Shown here: positions 7,198 to 17,900 of the stretch, piece by piece
Numbering within the stretch: position 1 is the first letter of the stretch
Layout: every line of letters begins with the position of its first letter
Origin: an uncultured Oscillospiraceae bacterium
GTDB lineage: Bacteria > Bacillota > Clostridia > Oscillospirales > Oscillospiraceae
NCBI GenBank assembly: GCA_934655935.1
Contig: CAKUHJ010000009.1
Coordinates: forward strand, 1 to 24,685
DNA length: 24,685 nucleotides
Direction: 5' to 3'
The notes under the pieces: generated by a model
The model's database searches: none
Told to the model about the DNA's origin: nothing
Seen by the model: only the letters and a program-made list of their open reading frames with translations
Made by a program: the position numbers and the translations under genes

Positions 7198-8523
7198 GTG
7201 CAGCAGCGCCGGCGGATGCTGGCTACGCCCATTCCGCGTCTGGTTCTCAGCATGGCCGCGCCGACGGTGGCAAGCCAGCTGATTTCCATCTTTTATAATA
7301 CCGCCGATACCTTCTTTGTTTCCCACATTTCCACAAGCGCCTCCGCGGCGGTCGGCGTGGTCTTCAGCCTCATGTCCATCATCCAGGCCCTGGGCTACGG
7401 GCTTGGGATGGGCGCAAACAGCATCATCAGCCGCAGCCTCGGCGCGAAGGACCAGGCCAGGGCCGACCGGACGGCCAGCAGCGCGTTTTTTGCCGCGCTC
7501 GTGCTGGGGCTTGTGCTGGGCGCGGCGGGCCTTGCGGCGACCCAGTCTCTGATGCGTCTTCTGGGCTCGACCGAAACCATGCTTCCGCACGCGGCGGGCT
7601 ATGCGCGCGTCATTCTCTGCGGCGCGCCGGTCATGTGTGCGTCGTTCGTGCTCAGCAACATTCTGCGCGGCGAGGGCGAGGCGAAGCTTTCCATGTGGGG
7701 ACTGTGCGCGGGCGGGCTTCTGAACGTCGCTTTGGACCCGCTGTTTATTTTTGTGCTGGAGCTCGGCATTGCGGGCGCGGCGCTGGCGACGGTACTGAGC
7801 CAGTGCGCAAGCTTTCTGATTCTGCTGGCCTCGTTTCTGCGAAAGCGCAGCCTCGTCCGGCTCTCCGCGCGGCTGGTCAGCCGCGCGCCGGGGGACTACG
7901 GGCGGATTTTCCTGACTGGCTTTCCCACGGTCTGCCGCCAGGGCATGGCAAGCCTTGCCTCGGCGCTGCTGAATAATCAGGCCGCCGTCTATTCGGACGC
8001 CGCCGTCGCCGCCGTGACGATTGCAAACAAGGTGTATCTGCTCGTCCGCTCGCTGATCATCGGCGTCGGCCAGGGCTTCCAGCCCGTCGCGGGCTATAAC
8101 TACGGCGCGGGCGACCGCCGCCGCACGCGGCAGGCGTTCTGGTTTGCGTGTCTGCTTGGAAGCGTGATCTGCTGCGCGGGCGCGGCGCTGACGGGGCTGT
8201 TTTCGGAGCAGATCATCCGCTTCTTCCGCGACGACCCGGACGTCGTCCGCACCGGCGCGCAGGCGCTGCGCTTCACGGCGATGGTCATGCCGGTCATGGC
8301 CTTTTCTACCTATGTAAATCAGCTCTATCAGTGCCTCGGCTTTGCGGCCCCGGCCACCTTCCTGGCCTCGTGCAGGCAGGGGGTGTGCTATGTGCCGCTG
8401 ATTGTGCTGCTGCCGCGCCTTTTTGACCTTGCGGGCGTCGCCGCCGCGCAGCCGGGCGCGGACCTTCTGACGTTTGTCATCAGCGTCCCCTTCCTCATCT
8501 GGTTCTTCCGGCATAAGCTCTGA
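7198..8523 (+). CDS. MATE-family multidrug/metabolite efflux transporter
   Basis: A 441-residue integral membrane protein of the MATE family, expected to have 12 membrane helices and to export cationic compounds using a Na+ or H+ gradient. Typical features are the N-terminal TPIPRLVLSMAAPTVASQL block, an FYNTADTFFVSHIS segment, NSIISRSLGAKDQARA in the first half, and GVGQGFQPVAGYNYGAGDRRR in the second half, the counterpart of the conserved MATE GxxQGxxPxxGYNYGA motif. GTG 7198 is chosen because AAAGGAG (7183-7189) lies 8 bases before it. The longer frame opens at GTG 7174, closer to the predicted transcription start and without a comparable ribosome site. Substrate cannot be told from sequence; a housekeeping or drug-export role is equally possible. 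Confidence 0.9.
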   Translation: MQQRRRMLATPIPRLVLSMAAPTVASQLISIFYNTADTFFVSHISTSASAAVGVVFSLMSIIQALGYGLGMGANSIISRSLGAKDQARADRTASSAFFAALVLGLVLGAAGLAATQSLMRLLGSTETMLPHAAGYARVILCGAPVMCASFVLSNILRGEGEAKLSMWGLCAGGLLNVALDPLFIFVLELGIAGAALATVLSQCASFLILLASFLRKRSLVRLSARLVSRAPGDYGRIFLTGFPTVCRQGMASLASALLNNQAAVYSDAAVAAVTIANKVYLLVRSLIIGVGQGFQPVAGYNYGAGDRRRTRQAFWFACLLGSVICCAGAALTGLFSEQIIRFFRDDPDVVRTGAQALRFTAMVMPVMAFSTYVNQLYQCLGFAAPATFLASCRQGVCYVPLIVLLPRLFDLAGVAAAQPGADLLTFVISVPFLIWFFRHKL

Positions 8524-8541
8524 CGCAGCAAATTAGCTGTG

Positions 8542-8690
8542 CACCTTCGCAAGCCTCCCCTTGGTGTCCAAGGGGAACTGTCAGCCCTCAGGCTGACTGA
8601 GGGAGAGCGCGTATCGAAAGTTCTTCTCTCCCTCCGTCAAAGCCTTCGGCTTTGCCACCTCCCTCGGAAGCCGGGAGGCTTGCGAAAGTG
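8542..8690. repeat. Palindromic MITE-like repeat
   Basis: About 149 bp bounded by inverted ends CACCTTCGCAAGCCTCCC (8542-8559) and GGGAGGCTTGCGAAAGTG (8673-8690), matching at 17 of 18 positions. Inner inverted segments (GACTGAGGGAGA against TCTCCCTCCGTC, and small GTCAG/CTGAC and GCC-TTCGGC hairpins) let nearly the whole element fold on itself. No open frame or clear target duplication is present. The CTCCC/GGGAG palindromic style resembles short repeats scattered through Oscillospiraceae genomes. It may also act as a terminator or transcript stabiliser after the MATE gene. Confidence 0.7.
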
Positions 8691-8780
8691 CCCAGTAAGC
8701 CTGCAGCTGCAGACGCGGAGGCAGCGGCGGGTTGTGCAGAGTGCACGATTTAATTACAAAAAAATCATACTTTAGTCTGA
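8691..8780. other. Short dyads upstream of the giant-gene promoter
   Basis: No gene is visible. The stretch holds a self-complementary CTGCAGCTGCAG (8701-8712), a GTGCA-GAG-TGCAC dyad (8734-8746) and the first arm of AAATCA (8762-8767) / TGATTT (8778-8783). The second arm of that last dyad overlaps the -35 box. It could be an operator, but this is unproven. Confidence 0.3.
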
Positions 8781-8809
8781 TTTACAAATGCAGAAAAAAC
8801 CATTATAAT
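8781..8809 (+). promoter_or_regulatory. Promoter of the giant surface-protein operon
   Basis: TTTACA (8781-8786), a 17-bp spacer and consensus TATAAT (8804-8809) precede a leader of about 107 nt before the ATG at 8923. The strength of the match suggests sigma-A expression in growing cells. Confidence 0.8.
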
Positions 8810-8860
8810 GGACGAGAATAATAGCCCCCGTATGCGATTTTCCACGCGCCGCCGGCCGCC

Positions 8861-8879
8861 CCGGCGGAATTTCCGCCGG
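8861..8879 (+). promoter_or_regulatory. GC-rich hairpin in the leader of the giant gene
   Basis: CCGGCGG (8861-8867) pairs with CCGCCGG (8873-8879) around a 5-nt AATTT loop within the untranslated leader. Flanking GGCC/GGCC repeats could extend it. There is no T-tract, so it is not a standard terminator; it may stabilise the 10-kb mRNA. The ribosome site GAGGAGG (8907-8913) lies downstream and is unpaired. Confidence 0.45.
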
Positions 8880-8922
8880 CCCGGCCCAGGTCCGGTAATC
8901 TACCCAGAGGAGGAATTTACGA

Positions 8923-11900
8923 ATGAAGAAGACGAAATGGACTTCCGCGAAGCGGCTGCTCAGCGCCATGCTGGTTCTGGTTATGGTGCTGGGCATGCTC
9001 CCGGTTTCTTCGCTGGCCGCGGAGTCGGAGATGCTCACAGGCACGGTGACAATGGAAGAAAACGGCGTGCTCCAGGTGATCGTGACTGCCAGCGCGGAAA
9101 AGCAGGCGGTCAAGGCCGGAGGAACGGTGGATGGAACCATTACGATAAAGCATGTCTTTATGAATGGCGCCAGCATTAAGTGGGGAACGGCGTTTGAGGC
9201 GTCCTCCGGTGCAGAAACGACGATGCTGAAGAATGCGAACTGGTCGACTAAGCATACTACAACCAGTCCGAGCGGATCATCAGTACATGACTATGATCCG
9301 ATTCCTGCCAAATTCACGGTAGATGAAACCGGCAAAGCCACGATTATGCTTTCCGGAAAATGCAGCATATGGGCAACGGGCTCCTCTGCAAGTAATTATA
9401 CATACGGAGCAGCAGAGAGCGGATACACGGCCACAGACCATGTCATCACCCTTAATGGCTTCACGGTCCTGCAGCCGGTTACCTATGTAGACGACTTTGA
9501 GGCGCTGCCCAAGCCGCTGCGGGAAAAGCCAGACTATACAGATGGCAGCTCCTCCTACACCATTCCTCTGAAGTATGCGCCGAAGTATGAGGGCTACCGC
9601 TTCATGGGCTGGCGCGATGACGCGGGATGGGATAGGCTCTGGCAGCCGGGCGAGAAGATTCCAAGCGGCATCAATGGGCCGCTGACGCTGACGGCGGAGT
9701 GGAGGAGCGAAGCGGAGATTGACGCGGACGAGACCCTCCGCCCCATTTCGATTACATACGATGCAAACCTCCCCACAACAGCACCGAGCGGTGCGAAGGT
9801 AGAGAACGTGCCGCCCACGGCGAAGGTCCGCAAGGGGGATACCTATACCGTTCCGCAGATCATCCCGCAGCTGCAGGGCTATGAGTTCGGGGGCTGGGCG
9901 GTGTATGAGAATTATAATCCTGAGAATCCTGTGGTGCAGCCCGGCTACAGCTATCAGGTGAAGGAAGATGCGACGCTGCGCGCTGTGTGGATTGACCCGA
10001 CCCATGCGGTTGAGTTCATCTCTCAGGGTGAGCCGGGAGCGACGTATGCAGACATTAAGACGCCTGCCTCGGGCGGAGTCCGTGTGGGCGACTCCATGTA
10101 TTTTACGGCGGAGATTCCGGAGGACTACGACCCGGCGTCGTTCCAGGCAACGCTTCAGAACGGAACGCGTCAGCTTGCGCCGCAACGGATCGTGGAAAAC
10201 GCGTTTGGCGTGACTACGCTCTATTTTGACTTCATCGTGACGCAGGATATGCTGGAGGAGGGCACCGGCAAGCTCGTCATTACCCACGGCCCGCTTCAGG
10301 AAAAGCAGTATACGGTCACGCTGCCGGTGGGCGACCACTTCACGGCGAAGTTTACGGAGACCGAAGAGAATACAGATGAGAAGGTCGATGTGGTATCCTA
10401 CGAAGGACGGAGCCGCGAATTCACCATCACGCCGGAGGCAGGCTGGGAGATCAACGAGGTTGTGGCCAGCGGCGACTGCCGCCTGGAACAGGTAACAGAC
10501 GAAAATGATAAGCCGACCGGTGCGTATCGGGTTGAGGTCGTGGTGTCGAACGTCTCGGTTTCCGTCTCCATGAAGCAGATTCCGAACTACACGATTCACT
10601 ACACCATCGACGGGCAGTATTATCTGCCGCAGTCCGTGTCGGGCACGAAGGTTCTTGGACCGGCGGATCTGATTAAAGCTCCGGAGAAGGCCGGTTATGA
10701 GTTTGACGGCTGGTATACTGGCCCGAGCTATAGTAAGAAGATTACAAACGAGACCACGAATCTTCTGAAGGTAGACAAGGACGTCTATCTTTATGGCCGC
10801 TACATTGCGCAGACGAACAACATTACCTATAACCTGAACGCGCCGGCGGACGCGGAAACCGTGAGCCCGGCGGCGATTGCCGCGACGGCGAAGACCTACG
10901 GCCTGTCCGCGACGCTCAGCGACGCAACCCCGGCGAGCGACAACTACAGCTTCCTCGGCTGGGCGAAGAGCGAGAACAGCACGACCGTGGTCTACAGGCC
11001 CGGCGATACCGTCTCCGAGGAGCTTCCGGACGGCCTGACGCTCTACGGCGTGTGGGAAAAGAAGGTCTACGCTGTGACCGTCCATGAGGGCGCGGGCACC
11101 AGCATCAACACCAGCGGCCCGCTGACCGTGGCGCACGGCGACGACTTCAGCTTCCGCGTCGTGGTGGACCAGGCGCATTCGCAGCAGAAGCCGGTCGTCT
11201 GGCTGAACCAGGGCGTCGGCGTCGGCGGCATCAAGCTCAGCACCGGCGACCCGCAGGAGCCGGAGGGAGAGAACTACAAGGTCTACTCCTATGTGGTCAA
11301 GAACGTGACCGGCCCGATTACGCTCAATATCATGGCCTCGACCAACGAGGTCTTCGATGTGAGCTTCCGCTACGCAGGCCTGACCGGCAGAACCGAATAC
11401 CCGGTCAACGGCGATCTCTATCTGGCGCAGAAGGTCGCCTGGGGCGAGACGGCTTCGCAGCCCATCGCGCCGCAGGTGGAGGGCTTCCGCTTTGCCGGCT
11501 GGTACGACACTGCCGAGCCCAGGCTGACGGGCACGGAGCTGACGCCTCCCTACAGCTTCGAAGCGCAGATTACGGAGGATCAGACCGTTTACGCCGTCTT
11601 TATCCCCTATGTGCCGGAGGTCACGTTCGACGCAGTGTTCGGCACGGGCTGGAGGCTGGATAAGTTTGCGGTCAACGGCCAGAGCGTGACGCCGGACACC
11701 GGGAACAAGCTTTCCGTTCCCTATGGCGCGGAGGTCACCTTCGACCTGGTTGTCGACAAGGGCTACGACTACAGCACCATTTCCGTCGCGGCCAACGGCG
11801 TCGCGCTGGTCCGCGCGGCAGAGCCGAGGGACGAGGGGCTTACGGGTCGTGTGCGGATTTCCTACCGCGTGAGCGCCGTCAAGGCGGACACGCGCATCAC

Positions 11901-14900
11901 CGTCACCGGTATCACGCGCGAGACGATTACCCTTATTTATAATGATAACGGCGGCTACGGCGGCCCGGTGGTGGAAAAGCTGCCGTCCTATGCAGAGGGC
12001 GCTGCAGACAATTCCTCGATTTCCACCGTGGTGCCCACCCGCGCAGGCTACGAATTCAAGGCCTGGAGCACGGACAACCAGGCCGAGTATGTGGACGGAA
12101 CCTTCAAGCATGCTCCAAACGTCACATACGTCGACCTGGTGCCCGGCCAGGGGCACAAGTTCACCCAGGACACGGTGCTCTATGCCGTTTGGGCGCCGAA
12201 GCAGACCGGCCTGACGCTCGAGGTGAGCGGCGCCATGACCACGGAAACGACGACAGGCGAAGGCGACGGAGCGGTTGTCACGATCGAGCGCAGCCAGTAC
12301 GAGAAGGAGAACGTCACGCTGACGGCGACGGTCGCCTCCGGGAACGCGGCTGTGACCTCCGGCTCCGTGCAGTTCTACCGCAACGGCGAACTGATCGGCA
12401 CGGCGAAGGTCTCCGGCGGCAAGGCCGTCTGGACGCAGGCGACGAGCGACTATCACTATAACAGCGGCAACGAGGACAACTACGATGCCGTGTTCATCCC
12501 GGACGAGGGCTCGGGCTACACGCAGATGCGCTCTGACCACGTGATCGTCAAGGTCCGCTCCGCGGCCATCAGCTGGAGGCTGGACGGCGGCAGCATTGCG
12601 GCGGACGCAAACAAGCTGACGATTAAAAATCAGGACGGCAGCCCGGCCAGGGCCATGACCGCCGGCAAGATCTACACGCTGGAGCTGCCGGGCATCTACG
12701 CGCTCGACGATTCCGGGACAAAGCTGGTCTGCGGCAAGGACTACACCGTAACCTGGCAGTACCGCAACGCGGCCGGAACCTGGACGGATTATCCGGATTC
12801 CGCGTCCACGGACAGCATTACCGTCACGGCGGCGTTCTCCCAGTACGTCTTCCGCGCGGTGGTCAAGCCCCTGACCGGCGCGACCGGCCACTTCACAAAG
12901 GCTGCGGCCTATAAGGCTTCGGCGCTTCTGGGCGACCAGTACACCGAGGCCCTGATTACCGGGCAGACCGACGCGGTCGGCCGGCAGGCAAGCGCGGTGA
13001 CGCTCCGCTTTGAGAACGTCTTTACCAACAAGGAAGCCGCGCCCATGTACAGCCAGTATGAGGGCCGCGAGATTCGCATCATCGCGACCGTCACCGGCGA
13101 AACGGAGGAAACCTCCGTGCGCACCGGCAACGTCGCCTTCTATGTGGTCACCGGCGTGAACGGCGTGTATGAGCAGATCGGCACCGCGCCGGTCAAGGCC
13201 AGCGGCGAGGCCAGCATCACCTACACGCTCCCGGCCTACGATGCGGAGGACAGCCTTGCCAACATCGAATACTTCTTCGCCGTCTACACCGATACCGACG
13301 GCGTCTATGAAACCAGCAATTCCGCGAACCTGACCGCAATCGACAACGACACGGTCGCGGGCGCGCTCAACCAGGAGAAGGACAACCACATCAGCAAGAA
13401 AGACGATGCGGTGCAGATTCTCTCCGAGACCATCAGCTGGAAGCTCAAGGGCAATCAGATTGCCGCGAACGCGAACCGCATCACGGTTTGGACCGCCCAC
13501 GAGAACGGCAGCATGAAGGATAAGGTCGCCAGCGGCGCTATGACCGCGGGCAGCAGCTATGTGCTGCAGCTGCCCGGCGTCTACGCGCTCGACGAGGCCG
13601 GCCAGACCGGCCCGGCAAAGCTGGAGGTCAAGAAGGATTACACCGTTGTCTGGCAGTACCGTGAGTTCGGCGCCAGCCAGTGGCAGGATTACGTCAACAG
13701 CAACGGCCGCAACAGCATTCTGGTCACCCCGGAATTCAGCGGGTATCAGTTCCAGGCTGTTGTCACCCCGATCTATGACAACGACGCGCTGACCGGCTTC
13801 AGAACCGCCGCAAAATACGGCGACAAGGCCGACAACAACGGCCGGGTCATCGGCAGAACGCAGAGCCTTGTCACCCTGCCGACAAATAAGACCGAGCTCC
13901 AGGCGACCGTGACCGATCTTGTGATCACCGGCGAAAACCTCCTGGAGAAGGCCGGTACGATGATCAACGGTCAGGCGCGCTTCGCAAACGATCATCTTGC
14001 CCAGTATGAGGGCCAGAACGTCACGCTCCGGGCCACCGTGGTGGACGAGAAGACCGGCGAGGGTGTGAACACCGGCGTGGTCTACTTCTACCGCTATGTG
14101 GACGGCGTGAACGACGAGCTTTTGAACGCAGTGCCCATCGACGTCCGCGACGGCGCGGCAGAGCTGGAGACGACGGTTGCAGCTTACACCGCCGATCAGC
14201 CCTACAACGCGGCTGTGAACATCGACCGGTTCTATGTGGTCTATCAGGCCAACGCATCCTACAACACCAGCGCCTCCGTCGGCAAGACGGATACGGCCTA
14301 CAGCCGCCCGGCGACGGTTACGCCGGCAGACAAGGCGGACAGCATCTTCATCAAGTCCGCCAAGCTCAGGACCCCCATCATTGAATCCGACAAGCAGGGC
14401 CTGGTAAGCGGCGCGGCGGCCAACGCCACCACCTACACCGGGGACCTGACGAACCTGCCCACCGGCGAGAGAATTACCTTCACCCTCCGGCAGGACGGCG
14501 CAGCGGCCGCGCGCACGGCGGACTGGTCCGTAGTTGCGCTCGACGGCAGAGACGTGGATTCCAGCCTCTATACAATTTCCTGGCTGGTCAAGACCGGCAA
14601 CAATGAGACCGTAGCCGGCGGCGACAGCGCACAGAACGCCTACGTGCTCACCGAAAGCAAGGTTGACGACCAGTACCGCGTCAAGCTGACCGGCTCCGGC
14701 GTTTTCCAGGGCTCCGAGGCCTATTCCAAGTACGCCGTCATCGGCGTCAAGAAGGACACGACGATCGTCGCCACCGCGACGGACGAGATTGCCGCGACTG
14801 CGGACCTTACGGACGTCTATCAGTGCAGCGATATCACGCTGACGGCTACCGTCCGCGCGCCCGAGGGCGCGAGCATGCAGCCCGGCGGCAGCGTCACCTT

Positions 14901-17900
14901 CTACTACTCCGTGGACGGCGGCACGACCTGGGTCAAACTGGCCGATAAGGCGAGCCGGAACAGCGTCATCGAGCTGAAAAAGGTCGAGGGTGAGATGCGC
15001 GCAAGCATCATCACCGACCAGCTTCCGGTGACCGAGGGCACGAATACCAGGCAGGTGGTCCGGATTTCCGTCACCTACTCCGGCGACGAGACCTTCAACG
15101 CCGTAGAGGATCAGGCGGATGCGAAGATCACCCAGAAGGACGTCACAGTCTACTCCTCCGTGGTCTATGTCCGCGAGGAGGACCAGAACAAGCTGAATCC
15201 GGACGCGAAGAACGCGGATGGCATTTCCATTGAAACCATCGGCACGCTCGCGGCCAACGAGGAAAAGGTCACGCTGGTTCTGAACGATATTTACACGCTC
15301 GACCATGCAGACGAGGCACTCAGGCAGAAGCTTGCAAAGCTGACGGCCGGCACGGACTACACCGTCCAGTGGCAGATGCTTGAAAACGCAGGCGCGGCCA
15401 CCACCGACTTCTCCCAGAAGGTCGGCTGGACGGACCTTCCGAACGCGACGGGCACGCAGTACACGCTTGCAAAGGTCACGCAGGGCGCGGCCTACCGTGC
15501 GGTCATCTATGTGAAGGATACGCCGGTTGCCAAGGGCTCGTTCACCGAGGTGGATCAGGGTACCGTCGGCCAGAAGGACATCAACGACGGCTGCAAGGTC
15601 TACTACTCCAACGTGCTTCTCGTCTCCGAGGGCGACGCGGCGGTCAGCGTCATTCTGAACACCAGCAATCGTGAGGACAATTACGAGGGCATTGTGCAGG
15701 GCGAAACCGTGACGATCAACGTGCTGGTCTCCGGCGCGGTCAACACCGCCCCGATCTCCTCCGTCACGGCCACGATTACCGACGCAATGAGCGGCGATAA
15801 GGTCGCCTCCTTCACCGAGAACAACGTCCACGGCTGGAACGACTTCCAGTGGAATACGAGCGAGGTCTCCCCCGGCTTCTACAAGCTGACGGTGGACGCA
15901 GTTTCCTCCAACGGCTACGCAGACCGGAAGGTTGAACAGACGCTCATCGTCCGCGAGGGCAGCTACGGCCTCAGGATCAGCGGCAGCGAGACCGTTTACA
16001 ACGGCCAGACGCAGGGCCTGAGCGTCACGCTCGAGAACTTCGAGTTCAACGATTCTACGGTGGTTGAGGCCGCAGAGAAGTCCTGGACGGTCAAGTACTA
16101 TCAGAACGGCGTTCAGGTCGAGCCGATTCAGGCCGGCGAATACACCGCGACGGTGACCCTCCCGGGCTCCACGTGGTGGAATGCGCTGACGATCGAGAAC
16201 GTCCCGTTCACGATTGAAAAGCGTACGGTCCGGATTGCGGACGTGATCGCGCAGGCGAAGGTCTACGACGGCTCCGCAAGCGCCAACATCGTCGAGGTCA
16301 TGCTGAACGACGCCGTGACCGCGCAGGCTTCCACGGGTCTTCCAGTGGACCGCCTGGGCCTTATCAACGGCGACAGCGTCTATGTCACCGCGCAGGCGAC
16401 GCTTGCAAACGGCGGAAACGCCGGGGAAACCACGCTGAACGTCACCGTTTCGGATGAAAATCTCCACGGCGACGACGCGCACAACTACACCTTCGGCGCC
16501 AATACCACCTATTCCGAGCCCATTTATGTCAGCCGCAGCCAGGTCTACGGCAATATCACCGAGAATGTCACCGTCGCCAAGGGCGAGGCCTTCCCGGCAG
16601 ACGCCATCTACCTGATTGATCAGTCCGGCAAGCGCATGCAGCCCGGCGAATACACGCTGACCTACTACTATCACAGCGACTCCAGCGTCGAGAAGACGGC
16701 GGACACCAGCCGCGAGGGTCTGTACACCGTCATTGCCCGTCCGGATCAGAGCAACTACAAGGGCGGCGTGGCGACGACCTTCCGTGCGGCGGGGCAGGCG
16801 CAGGCCTATACCCCGGCTCCCGCGCCCACGGCCAGCACGCTCATCTCCTTCTCGAACACCGCGGAGCTCTACGGCAGGACCACGGGCCTTGTCATCACCG
16901 CAACTGAGGGCGCTTCGATTACCGAGGTTACCTATAACGGCGTGAAGCTGGACGCTTCGCCTGCGGATGCGGGCCGCTACCTGGTCAAGGCGACGGCTTC
17001 CACCGGCGACGTGGCCTACGCCATCTACACCGTGACCAAGGCCAACCCGGTTCTGAGCCTTGAGGCGGATAACCGGACCTACGACTCCATGCCCTACAGA
17101 GGCAATGTCGCAATGAGTGCGCCTGAAGAGGTACTGGCTGCGCTTGGCGGCGCCGAGTCCTATGACCGGCATTCGACCTGGACCGGCGACGTGGCCATCG
17201 GCTACAACGTCCCGGCTGAGGGCAATGTCCAGCAGCAGAAGCCTGTGGACGCAGGCTCCTACGTGCTGACGCTCCATACGCCGGAAACCGCAAACTACAC
17301 CGCGCATGAAATCAGCGTTCCCGTGCGCATCAGCCCGAAGCAGCTGACCGTGACCGCGGACAGCTGGAACCGCTGGCTGAACGGCGCGTTCCCTGAAATG
17401 ACGGCCAGCTATGACGGCCTTGCCGGCACGCTGGACGGGGAATTTGCCGATGCATCCCCGGATACCTCCCTGCGCGACGTGCAGGTTGCGCCCGAGCTCG
17501 TCTTCAACTATGACGCGGGCGGCTTCACGAACGACCTGCAGAGCGAGTACGGCGAGGCGAAGGTGCAGGCTACAAACGGCCTCATGCGCAACTACACCGT
17601 GACCTATCTCGACGGCGTTTACAAGACCACCGTCTCCGACCCGCAGGAGCAGCTGGCCATCCACGGCCTGCCGCAGAACGCGGATCAGCAGCAGAATCTG
17701 GTCTACTTCGGCGACGTCATCCAGCTCTACGCCTATGGCGACCGCGATAAGGCCGCAGGCATTGTCAACACCTCGAGCTTTATCAAGTGGGAAATCACCG
17801 CGGGCGCCGATGTGGCGAAGATCGACGCAAAGCTCGGCCTCCTCACGGTGACGGGCGTCGGCGAGTTCACCATTCAGCTTACGCGCGGCACGGGCGCAAA

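Noticed and set aside
8816..8922. Riboswitch in the leader of the giant gene
   Set aside because: Only one simple GC hairpin is visible, with no conserved riboswitch core and no terminator or anti-ribosome-site alternative.
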